Assembly (NCBI RefSeq): GCF_013004695.1
Contig: NZ_JABEMG010000003.1
Span: forward strand, 1-64,000
Reading direction: 5' to 3'
Source: Promicromonospora citrea
Lineage (GTDB): Bacteria; Actinomycetota; Actinomycetes; Actinomycetales; Cellulomonadaceae
DNA: 64,000 nt
Part shown: positions 43,678 to 51,312 of the stretch, piece by piece
Layout of the letters: each line of letters opens with the position of its first letter
How positions within the stretch are numbered: position 1 is the stretch's first letter
Translations under genes and position numbers: made by a program
Notes under the pieces: model-generated
Database searches by the model: none
What the model was told of the DNA's origin: nothing
What the model saw: the letters and a program-made list of their open reading frames with translations, nothing else

Positions 43678-44979
43678 CTACCGGTGGAAGAACTCCAGCG
43701 AGTAGAGCCCGTCGGGCTGGTCCTCGCCGAGCGGGTCGGCGTCGTCGTCCCAGTTCTTGAACTCCACGGCGACCGGCCCGGCCGCCCCCGCGGCCACCTG
43801 CAGCTCCTTGCCGACGGTGAAGGATCCCAGCGGCTGGTCGCCGAGCACCCGGTCGCGCCGGTCGACGGCGAGGAACCGCGCGACGTCCGGGCAGGTGCCG
43901 TCGGTGTCGATGCCCCGCCGGACGGCGACGGCGAGGTACGTCCGCCCGCCTGGCACCATCCCGACGCCGAGCACGAGCGAGTTGAGCCCGAACTCGTACG
44001 CGCACTCGCGCATCGGGTGGGACCAGAGGGTGGTCTGCGGGCGCTGGGTCTCGTCGTCGAACAGGACGCTGCGGACCTCGTACCGGTCCTGGACGCCCGC
44101 GGGCCAGACGACGCGGGTCGCGGAGTGGCCCGCGGTGAGCTGTGCGCGCGTGCTCGTGCGCATCCGGTACGCGAGCGGCTTGCTGGTGCTGGGCTGGCGC
44201 CAGAGGAGGTTGCCGCCCACGACGGTCTCGCGGCCCTCCCCGTCGGTGACCATCGACAGGTTCGGGGCCGGGTCGTTCACCACCCCGACCGTCTGCGGCG
44301 CCGACCACTGCGTGCTGTCCTCGCGGACCACCGAGCGCAGCACGGTGGACCGCACACCGGAGGGTGCGGCCCAGACCACCGTGGTCTTGCCCGCGTCGTT
44401 GAGTGCGACCGCGGCGGGCAGGTCGGTGGCGACGCCGGGGACCTCCTGCACCGTCCAGGTGCCGCCGCGCGGCAGCCGGGCGAGCAGGGTTCCGCCGTCG
44501 TGGTGCAGCCGCAGGAGCACGGCCACGTCGCCGTCCGCGTTGGACACCAGGTCGCTCGCGTGCACCGGCCCGTCGTGGAACGTGGCGGGCTCGCTCCAGT
44601 CCGCGCCGTCGAGCACGCGGTAGCGGGCCGGCCCGTCCGCGTCGTGCCAGACGGACACGGCGTAGTCCTCGGGCCCGGCGGCCAGGTGGGTGAGGTGGCC
44701 GCTGGTGTCGGGCGTGCGCACCCACTCGCCCTGCTCGCCGACCTCCAGGTAGTTCACGTGCTCGTACCCGGCCTCGGAGCTCGCGTCGACGACGACCCGC
44801 CCGGTGTCGGAGACAGCGACCTCGCGGTGCGCCTCCTCCGGGCGGGAGTCCCAGCCGGTCGCCGGGTCGCCGGGCGCCGCGGCGGCGGTGTGCGCGGCCA
44901 GTGACGCGAGCAGCGCGCCTGCCACGACGGCGGCCGCCGCCCGGACGGCCGCCGTCGGAGGGACGGGTGGACGACGCAT
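43678..44979 (-). CDS. secreted protein of unknown function
   Basis: 433 residues. ATG at 44979 has AGGAG 6 bases upstream; a GTG at 44985 is possible. A clear signal peptide (RRPPVPPTAAVRAAAAVVAG then ALLASLAAHTAAAA) should be cut after the AxA near residue 35. The mature part is beta-rich, with repeated strand patterns such as VAVSDTGRVVVDASS, YAVSVWHDADG and TTVVWAAPSG that suggest a propeller-like repeat fold. It has Trp and Asp motifs but no catalytic signature I can name. It is convergent with ramB and upstream-facing toward the esterase gene. Confidence 0.65.
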   Translation of the reverse strand: MRRPPVPPTAAVRAAAAVVAGALLASLAAHTAAAAPGDPATGWDSRPEEAHREVAVSDTGRVVVDASSEAGYEHVNYLEVGEQGEWVRTPDTSGHLTHLAAGPEDYAVSVWHDADGPARYRVLDGADWSEPATFHDGPVHASDLVSNADGDVAVLLRLHHDGGTLLARLPRGGTWTVQEVPGVATDLPAAVALNDAGKTTVVWAAPSGVRSTVLRSVVREDSTQWSAPQTVGVVNDPAPNLSMVTDGEGRETVVGGNLLWRQPSTSKPLAYRMRTSTRAQLTAGHSATRVVWPAGVQDRYEVRSVLFDDETQRPQTTLWSHPMRECAYEFGLNSLVLGVGMVPGGRTYLAVAVRRGIDTDGTCPDVARFLAVDRRDRVLGDQPLGSFTVGKELQVAAGAAGPVAVEFKNWDDDADPLGEDQPDGLYSLEFFHR

Positions 44980-45094
44980 GATCACTCCTGGTGTCCGTGC
45001 GGCGGCCCGCGGCGGCGTTGCCGCGGTGCCCTGGCCGGGAGGCCTCGTCCCTCGATCGTGGCACGGGGGGCGCGCTGCGGCACCGAAAGTCGGC

Positions 45095-46375
45095 TCAGCA
45101 GCCCGTGACCCGCTCGTACACCCCCTCGGAGGTCTCTCGCAGGGTGGTCACCGTCGCGTTCCCCTGGCCCAGGTAGTCGAGCGAGCCGACGGCGTAGTAC
45201 GGGTTGTACGGGTCGATGCCGTACGACGTGGCCCGGCCCGCCGCCTGGTGCTGCGCGTTGGTCGCGGCCCCGCAGTACGCCTCGGGGTCGGTCGGGTCGG
45301 TGGGATCCGTCGGGTCCGTGGGGTCGGTGGGCTCGCCGGACCGGTCGACGCGGCGGTTGTGGTCGAGGAAGAAGTCGGTGACGTACGCCGGGTAGTCGAT
45401 CGAGCTCGCCGTGATGTACGAGCCGCCGGGCCCGCCGCCGGCCGGCCAGGCGTGACCCACGTTCGTGTTCGTGACGAGCGAGACCCGCGGCCCGTCCGCG
45501 TCGGACCACAGCGTGCCCGACCCTGCGGTGTTCGTGCCGGGCAGCCCGGCCAGCGAGAACGACGACTGGCTGGAGGCGCCGTAGATCCCGGCCATGACCT
45601 GGGCGTTCAGCGCGTTGTACCCGGGTGCCACGGTGACGTCCGACGACCCGTGGACCACGGACGTGAGCTGGGTCGCGAAGCCGGGCGAGCCGGTGGAGGC
45701 GAAGCTCCGGCACGTGCTGGTGGCCTGCGCCTGCGTGGTCGCCACGTACGAGATCTGCGCGGACGTCGTCCCGACCGTCGGCCCCGCGTCGATGCCGATG
45801 CCCGCGAACACGTCGGGGGCGAGGCAGCCCATGACCATGGTCTCGCCGCCGCCCGACGACAGGCCCGTGAGGTAGACCTGGTTCGGGTCGAGGCCGAGCG
45901 ACGCGTCGCCCAGCAGGTCGTCGACGAGCTGGAGCAGGTTGTCGTCGTGCCGCGCCGGGTTGGCCCGCGAGTGGCCGGTGTCGTAGTAGTCCCAGCACCC
46001 GAGCAGGACACCACCGTCCGGCGCGGCGGGCGCCGCCACGACCATGCCGTGCGCGTCGGCCGTCGCCGCCCAGTTGCCGCCGGTGCGCAGGTCGGCGGCG
46101 GTCTGCACGCAGCCGTGCAGCGAGATCATCAGCGCACGCCCGGCGGGCAGCGCCGGCTCGGACGTCGGTACGTAGAGCTGCGTCGTCATGCCGCCGGCGG
46201 TGCGGGACGTCCAGGCGCCCGCGGCCGCCTGCGCGGCCGGCGGGTCGGCGTGGGGTGCCGCGACGGCGGCGGTCGGTACGAGGGTCAGGGCGACGGCAGC
46301 GGCGAGGGCCAGGCCGCGGCGCAGTGGCCTGCGCCGGGGCGTGCGACGGGCCACGGACGGGGACGGGTGTGTCAT
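45095..46375 (-). CDS. secreted PHB-depolymerase-family esterase with C-terminal module
   Basis: 426 residues from the ATG at 46375 with GGAGG upstream. A signal peptide (RRGLALAAAVALTLVPTAAVAA) precedes an Esterase_PHB-type alpha/beta hydrolase: oxyanion region LHGCVQTAADL, lipase box TGLSSGGGET (nucleophile Ser) and NVGHAWPAG (His). A linker of PTD repeats leads to a module of about 60 residues bounded by Cys (YCGAATNAQHQAAGRA to YERVTGC), as found on secreted depolymerases. It probably cleaves extracellular polyhydroxybutyrate. Feruloyl and acetylxylan esterases share the fold, so this rests partly on context. Its promoter TTGACA-N18-TAATGT (46470-46441) carries an operator-like repeat. 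Confidence 0.75.
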   Translation of the reverse strand: MTHPSPSVARRTPRRRPLRRGLALAAAVALTLVPTAAVAAPHADPPAAQAAAGAWTSRTAGGMTTQLYVPTSEPALPAGRALMISLHGCVQTAADLRTGGNWAATADAHGMVVAAPAAPDGGVLLGCWDYYDTGHSRANPARHDDNLLQLVDDLLGDASLGLDPNQVYLTGLSSGGGETMVMGCLAPDVFAGIGIDAGPTVGTTSAQISYVATTQAQATSTCRSFASTGSPGFATQLTSVVHGSSDVTVAPGYNALNAQVMAGIYGASSQSSFSLAGLPGTNTAGSGTLWSDADGPRVSLVTNTNVGHAWPAGGGPGGSYITASSIDYPAYVTDFFLDHNRRVDRSGEPTDPTDPTDPTDPTDPEAYCGAATNAQHQAAGRATSYGIDPYNPYYAVGSLDYLGQGNATVTTLRETSEGVYERVTGC

Positions 46376-46440
46376 GCGAACCTCCACGGTGAGGTCGTGC
46401 TGCCCCGCGCACCGTTGCGCCGACAGCCGGACAACTGGGG

Positions 46441-46470
46441 ACATTAGGTGCGACCTGAATCACCTGTCAA
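46441..46470 (-). promoter_or_regulatory. esterase promoter overlapped by operator-like repeat 1
   Basis: On the minus strand TTGACA (46470-46465) and TAATGT (46446-46441) are spaced by 18 bases, a strong sigma-70-type promoter. The plus-strand sequence ACCTGAATCACCTGTCA (46453-46469) covers the -35 and spacer and recurs with two changes at 46529-46545 on the divergent promoter. Confidence 0.65.
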
Positions 46471-46491
46471 TGGTGTGGGCAGGCGGGTGGG

Positions 46492-46521
46492 TTGACATGA
46501 ACCGCCCGGCTCGTCCACTAT
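46492..46521 (+). promoter_or_regulatory. promoter of the ABC-transporter operon
   Basis: TTGACA (46492-46497) and CACTAT (46516-46521) are spaced by 18 bases. The predicted start near 46528 falls on operator-like repeat 2. Confidence 0.6.
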
Positions 46522-46527
46522 TCCCGC

Positions 46528-46549
46528 AACCTGAATCGCCTCTCAGGTT
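46528..46549 (+). promoter_or_regulatory. operator-like palindrome (repeat 2) at the ABC operon start
   Basis: AACCTGA-N8-TCAGGTT is a perfect 7-bp inverted repeat at the predicted transcription start. It contains ACCTGAATCGCCTCTCA, 15 of 17 bases identical to repeat 1 in the esterase promoter. A repressor bound here would block the operon. The TetR protein encoded in the operon (52901-53608) is the prime candidate. Confidence 0.6.
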
Positions 46550-46603
46550 TGGCGGCGTCGCCGAACCGGAGGAGGTGACGACCACCCGAAGAAGGGCAGT
46601 GTC

Positions 46604-47806
46604 ATGCGGACGAGGAAGTCCCTCATGGCTGTCGCCGCGGCGGCGGTGACGGGCCTGGCGCTCGCGGCGTGCGCGCCGACCGGCGCGACCACCGGCGGCA
46701 GCGGCGGCGACGGCGAGGACGCCGCACCGATCGACATCGGCATCGTCTACTCCGAGTCCGGGCCCCTCGCCGCATACGGCGAGGCGTACAAGGACGGGTT
46801 CGAGGCGGGTCTCGACCACGCGACCGGCGGCACGGGCGAGATCGCGGGCCGCCCGCTCAACGTCACCTATCACGACGACGCGGGCGACCCCGAGAAGGCC
46901 GTCTCGCAGGCCAAGGACCTCATCGGCAAGGGCTACCAGATCCTCGGCGGCACCGTGGTGTCCGGCGTCGCGCTGCCGCTCGCCGAGCAGGCCGATCAGA
47001 ACAAGGTGCTGTACGTGTCCGGCCCCGCCGCCGTCGACGCGCTCACCGGCATCAACCGCTACACCTTCCGCAGCGGCAGGCAGTCGCTGCAGGACGTCGC
47101 CGCGGCCGGCACGTTCGTCGAGCCCGACGGCGCGAAGGTCGTCGTGTTCGCCCAGGACAACGCGTTCGGCCAGGGCAACCTCGCCGCCGTCGACGGCGTG
47201 CTCGGCGCGCAGGGTGCCGAGGTCTCCTCCGTGCTCGTGCCCGAGGACGCCACCGAGTTCACGCCGTTCGCCAAGAAGGTGCTCGACGCGCAGGCCGACA
47301 TGGTCTTCGTCGCCTGGGCCGGTGCGACGACCGGCGCGATGTGGCAGGGCCTCGACCAGCAGGGCGTGCTCGACGAGACCACCGTCGTCACGGGCCTGGG
47401 CGACGTGTCCACCTACGGTGCCTACGGCGAGGCCGCCACGAAGGTCAGCTTCCTCAACCACTACTTCCCGGGCGCGGCCGGCACCGAGACCGAGGCCGCG
47501 ATGCTCGCCGCCGTCGAGGAGCAGGGCGGCACGCCCGACCTGTTCACGCCGGACGGGTTCGTGGCGGCGCAGCTCATGGTGCACGCGATCGAGGAGGGTG
47601 CCGGAGACGTCGAGGCCATGGTCGACGCGCTCGAGGGCTACACCTTCGAGGGTCCCAAGGGTCCGACGACGGTGCGCGCCTCCGACCACGCGCTGATCCA
47701 GCCGATGTACCAGGCGCGCCTGGTCGAGGACGACGGCACGTGGACGCCCGAGCTCGTCGAGACCATCGACGGCGAGGCCGTCGCGCCCGCGGAGGCGGCG
47801 GAGTGA
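46604..47806 (+). CDS. ABC transporter substrate-binding lipoprotein (branched-chain amino acid/HAAT type)
   Basis: 400 residues. A lipoprotein signal with lipobox LALAACAP places the lipid-modified Cys near residue 23. The mature protein is a periplasmic-binding fold type I: IDIGIVYSESGPLAAYGEAY at the start and repeated Rossmann-like strands. It captures a solute outside the cell for the permeases encoded downstream. The ligand is not readable from sequence; HAAT-type binders carry amino acids, amides, aromatic acids or other small carboxylates. It is first of eight genes joined by 4-bp overlaps. Confidence 0.88.
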   Translation: MRTRKSLMAVAAAAVTGLALAACAPTGATTGGSGGDGEDAAPIDIGIVYSESGPLAAYGEAYKDGFEAGLDHATGGTGEIAGRPLNVTYHDDAGDPEKAVSQAKDLIGKGYQILGGTVVSGVALPLAEQADQNKVLYVSGPAAVDALTGINRYTFRSGRQSLQDVAAAGTFVEPDGAKVVVFAQDNAFGQGNLAAVDGVLGAQGAEVSSVLVPEDATEFTPFAKKVLDAQADMVFVAWAGATTGAMWQGLDQQGVLDETTVVTGLGDVSTYGAYGEAATKVSFLNHYFPGAAGTETEAAMLAAVEEQGGTPDLFTPDGFVAAQLMVHAIEEGAGDVEAMVDALEGYTFEGPKGPTTVRASDHALIQPMYQARLVEDDGTWTPELVETIDGEAVAPAEAAE

Positions 47807-48624
47807 CGGCGGGTGGCGAGCCGGTCCTGGAGACCGAAGGGCTCGGGCTGACGATCGGCGGGGCGCGGATCCTCTCGGGGATCGACCTGCGGGTGGCGCG
47901 CGGCGAGCTCGTCGGTGTCATCGGGCCGAACGGCGCGGGGAAGACGACCCTGTTCAACCTGGTGAGCGGCATCTACCGGCCCACGAGCGGCCGCGTGCTG
48001 CTGGACGGCCGAGACGTGACATCGGCGTCGGTCGCCGTGCGCGCCCGTGCCGGGCTGGGCCGGACCTTCCAGACGTCCAGCCTGTTCCCGCGGCTCACGG
48101 TCGCGGAGAACGTGCGGCTCGCCACCCAGCGCCGCCGCGGCGGCAGCCTCTCGGTGCTCCGCTTCCCCCGGCGCGGCGACGACGCGTCGGCCGAGGCGGC
48201 GCAGCACCTGGCCACGGTAGGCCTGACCCACCGGGCCGACGCCGCGGCGGGCGACCTCTCGCACGGCGACAAGCGCAAGCTCGAGATCGCGGTGCTGCTC
48301 GCCATGGACTCGTCCGTGGTGCTGCTCGACGAGCCGATGGCCGGTGTGGCCACGGGCGACGTCGCGGGGCTCGTCGAGGTCATCCGGTCCATCGGCGCGT
48401 CCGGGCGCACCGTGCTCATGGTCGAGCACCACATGGACGTCGTGCTCGGGCTGGCCGACCGCGTGGCGGTGCTGCACCACGGCGAGCTGCTGACGTGCGA
48501 CGTCCCCGAGAAGGTCATGGCGGACGACACGGTCCAGTCGGCGTACCTGGGCACGACGGCCGGCACGACGGCCGGCTCGAGAGCAGGGACGACGGCAGGG
48601 ACGACGGCAGGGAGCGCGGCATGA
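47803..48624 (+). CDS. ABC transporter ATP-binding protein, LivG type
   Basis: 273 residues from a GTG overlapping the previous stop. Walker A is GPNGAGKTT, the signature region reads LSHGDKRKLEIAVLLAMDS (LSHGD in place of LSGGQ, usual for LivG), and Walker B is VVLLDEPMAG with the H-loop in VEHHMD. The C-terminal tail consists of TTAG repeats encoded by 12-bp DNA repeats (48550-48610). It energises the permease pair together with the next gene product. Confidence 0.9.
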   Translation: MTAGGEPVLETEGLGLTIGGARILSGIDLRVARGELVGVIGPNGAGKTTLFNLVSGIYRPTSGRVLLDGRDVTSASVAVRARAGLGRTFQTSSLFPRLTVAENVRLATQRRRGGSLSVLRFPRRGDDASAEAAQHLATVGLTHRADAAAGDLSHGDKRKLEIAVLLAMDSSVVLLDEPMAGVATGDVAGLVEVIRSIGASGRTVLMVEHHMDVVLGLADRVAVLHHGELLTCDVPEKVMADDTVQSAYLGTTAGTTAGSRAGTTAGTTAGSAA

Positions 48625-49379
48625 GCGGGACACCGGTGCTGCGGGTGCGCGACCTCACCGCGCGCATCGCCGGCCAGGAGGTGGTGCACGGCGTGACGTT
48701 CGACGTCCCGGCGTCGGGCGTCACGGCGGTGCTCGGCCGCAACGGCGTCGGCAAGACCTCGACGCTCCGCGCGGTGCTCGGCCTGATCGAGCGCTCCGGC
48801 GAGGTGGAGCTCGACGGCGTCCGCGTGGACGCCGAGCGCACCGACCGCATCGTGCGCCGCGGCGTCGGCTACGTGCCGGAGGACCGCGAGGTGTTCGCGG
48901 GCCTGACCGTCGCGGAGAACCTGCGCCTGGCCGACCGGGGCGGCTCCGGTGGCGCGACGCCGGAGCGGCGCGCGCTCGTCGACGCCCTGTTCCCCGACCT
49001 CGTCGCCCGCGCGCAGCAGCGTGCCGGCACGCTGTCGGGCGGCCAGCAGCAGATGGTGTCGCTGGCCCGGGCGCTGCTCAACGACAACAGGATCCTGCTC
49101 GTCGACGAGCCGACCAAGGGCCTGGCGCCCCGCATCGTGGGCGAGGTCGCCGAGGCGCTCGCCGCCGCGGCGCAGACCGTGCCCATCCTCCTCGTGGAGC
49201 AGAACCTGCAGGTCGTCGAGCGGCTCGCCGAGCGCGTCGTCGTCATCGACGCGGGCCGCGTGGTGCATACCGGCCCGGCGCGCGAGCTCCTCGACGACGC
49301 CGACCGGGTCCAGCGGCTGCTCGGGGTGCACGCGGAGCGGCCCGCGGACGAGACCGCCGAGCCGGAGGCCGCCCGATGA
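48621..49379 (+). CDS. ABC transporter ATP-binding protein, LivF type
   Basis: 252 residues, start ATG overlapping the LivG stop. Walker A GRNGVGKTS, signature LSGGQQQMVSLARALL and Walker B ILLVDEPTKGLAP are all present, followed by VEQNLQVV (H-loop region changed from His to Gln, common in LivF). It pairs with LivG as the second nucleotide-binding subunit. The overlap with the next gene is again ATGA. Confidence 0.9.
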   Translation: MSGTPVLRVRDLTARIAGQEVVHGVTFDVPASGVTAVLGRNGVGKTSTLRAVLGLIERSGEVELDGVRVDAERTDRIVRRGVGYVPEDREVFAGLTVAENLRLADRGGSGGATPERRALVDALFPDLVARAQQRAGTLSGGQQQMVSLARALLNDNRILLVDEPTKGLAPRIVGEVAEALAAAAQTVPILLVEQNLQVVERLAERVVVIDAGRVVHTGPARELLDDADRVQRLLGVHAERPADETAEPEAAR

Positions 49380-50251
49380 GCACCCTCGTCCTCCTGCTCG
49401 CCACCGGCCTGGGGCTCGGCGGGCTGTACTTCCTCGTCGCGTCGGGCCTGTCGCTGATCTACGGGCTCATGGGCGTGCTGAACTTCGCGCACGGCTCGTT
49501 CCTCACGCTCGGCGCGTTCGTCGGGCTCGCCGCGGGCAACGCGGTCGGCGCGGGCACCTGGGGCGGGCTGCTGCTCGGCCTCGCGGTCGGCGCGCTGACC
49601 GGCGCCGCCGCCGCGGCGGCCACCGAGCTCGGTCTGATCCGGCCTCTGTACCAGCGGCACATCGAGCAGGTGCTCGTCACCGTCGGTCTCTCGCTCGCGA
49701 CGGTCGCGCTGTTCGAGGGGATCTGGGGCCCCAACCCCCGCCCCGTGACGCGTACCGCCTGGCTCGGCTCGACCACCGAGGTGCTCGGCGCCCGCGTGCC
49801 CAACACCGCGTTCCTCAACGTGCTCGCGGCCGCGGCGGTGCTCTGCGGCATCGTCGCGTTCCTGCGGTACACGCGGTACGGCCTGATCATCCGCGCCGGC
49901 GTCGAGAACCGCGCCATGGTGACGGCGCTCGGCATCGACGTGCGGCGCGCGTTCACGCTCGTGTTCGCCGTCGGCGGCGCGGCGGCCGGGCTGGGCGGCG
50001 TGCTCGCCACGCAGTCGCTCAACTACGTGTCCCCGCACCTGGGGGCGAGCCTGCTCATCTTCGCCTTCATCGTCACGGTGATCGGCGGCATGGGATCGTT
50101 GACCGGCGCCGCCGTGGCGTCCGTCGTCGTGGCCGTGCTGCAGCAGCTCGCCAACTTCTACCTCGACAACACCGGCGACCTGATCGTCGTCCTGCTCCTG
50201 GCGCTCGTCCTGCTCGTGCGCCCGTCCGGACTGATGGGGAGGCCCGCATGA
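49376..50251 (+). CDS. branched-chain-type ABC transporter permease, LivH type
   Basis: 291 residues, about eight hydrophobic helices. The characteristic LivH start GLYFLVASGLSLIYGLMGVLNFAHGSF is clear, as is the conserved NRAMVTALGIDVRRAF loop that couples to the ATPases (EAA-like) and the late GGMGSLTGA turn. It forms the membrane channel with the LivM-type subunit encoded next, overlapping by 4 bp. Confidence 0.9.
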   Translation: MSTLVLLLATGLGLGGLYFLVASGLSLIYGLMGVLNFAHGSFLTLGAFVGLAAGNAVGAGTWGGLLLGLAVGALTGAAAAAATELGLIRPLYQRHIEQVLVTVGLSLATVALFEGIWGPNPRPVTRTAWLGSTTEVLGARVPNTAFLNVLAAAAVLCGIVAFLRYTRYGLIIRAGVENRAMVTALGIDVRRAFTLVFAVGGAAAGLGGVLATQSLNYVSPHLGASLLIFAFIVTVIGGMGSLTGAAVASVVVAVLQQLANFYLDNTGDLIVVLLLALVLLVRPSGLMGRPA

Positions 50252-51312
50252 GCCACGTCCGCACGCGTCTGCTCACCCTCGGGCTCCCGGCGGCCGGCCT
50301 GCTGGTGCTCCTCGCCTGCCTGCCCCTGCTGGCGATCCCGCTGCCGGGCGTGCTGCCCGGCTACACGTACGAGCCCGGCTCGCTGCAGCTGCTCGCGCTC
50401 TGCTTCCTCACCGCGGCGCTCGCGCTGTCCTACCACCTGCTGTTCGGGCTGGCGGGGCTCATGAGCTTCGGCCACGCGCTCTACTTCGCGGCCGGCATCT
50501 ACGGGCTGGCGATCGTGCTCGACCGCACCGACGTCCCGCTGCTGCCCGCGGCCGCGCTCGTGCTCGTCGGCGGCATCGCGCTCGCGTTCGTCGTCGGCGC
50601 CGTCTCGCTGCGGGTCGCCGGCATCTCGTTCGCCATGGTGACGCTCGCGTTCGCCCAGGCGGGCAACGTGCTCGTGCGGCGTGACCAGGGCGACCTCACC
50701 GGCGGCGAGGAGGGCCTGGCGCTCGCGACCGACGGCGTGCCCGACGCCCTCGTCGGCGTCGTCAACACGCGCCACCTGTACTGGCTCGCGCTCGCGGTGC
50801 TCGTCGCCGTCCATCTCGTGGTGCTCTGGATCGAGCGCAGCCGGGCCGGGCACATGGCCGCGGCCGTGCGGGAGAACGAGGTGCGCGTCCGGATCATCGG
50901 CGGGCGGCCCTACCTCACCAAGCTCGTCGTGTTCGTGCTCGCCGCGTCGCTGGCCACGGTGGTCGGCATGGCCTACCTCCTGCTGCAGTCGGGGGCGTCG
51001 CCCACGACGTCGACCGCCGACTTCACGCTCACGCTGCTCGTCATGGTCGTGCTCGGCGGCGTCGGCTCGCGGTGGGGCGCCGTCGTCGGGGCCGTGCTGT
51101 ACACGCTGCTGGACCAGCGCCTGGGCGAGCTCGCGCACTCGGCGGCCGTCGCGGGGCTGCCCGCCGTGCTGCGGGTCCCGCTGTCCGAGCCGATGTTCCT
51201 GCTCGGCACGTGCTTCGTGCTCGTCGTGCTCTTCCTGCCCGGCGGGCTCGCCGGCGCCGCGGAGCGCCTCGCCGCGCGCCGGGGGCGGGTGCCCGGGAAG
51301 GTGGCGGCATGA
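50248..51312 (+). CDS. branched-chain-type ABC transporter permease, LivM type
   Basis: 354 residues with about ten hydrophobic helices. LivM markers are ALALSYHLLFGLAGLMSFGHALYF, the coupling loop AAVRENEVRVRIIGGRPYLTK, and GGVGSRWGAVVGA near the C-terminus. It completes the five-part importer (binder, two ATPases, two permeases). The stop overlaps the start of an acyl-CoA ligase, which ties import to CoA activation of the substrate. Confidence 0.9.
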   Translation: MSHVRTRLLTLGLPAAGLLVLLACLPLLAIPLPGVLPGYTYEPGSLQLLALCFLTAALALSYHLLFGLAGLMSFGHALYFAAGIYGLAIVLDRTDVPLLPAAALVLVGGIALAFVVGAVSLRVAGISFAMVTLAFAQAGNVLVRRDQGDLTGGEEGLALATDGVPDALVGVVNTRHLYWLALAVLVAVHLVVLWIERSRAGHMAAAVRENEVRVRIIGGRPYLTKLVVFVLAASLATVVGMAYLLLQSGASPTTSTADFTLTLLVMVVLGGVGSRWGAVVGAVLYTLLDQRLGELAHSAAVAGLPAVLRVPLSEPMFLLGTCFVLVVLFLPGGLAGAAERLAARRGRVPGKVAA

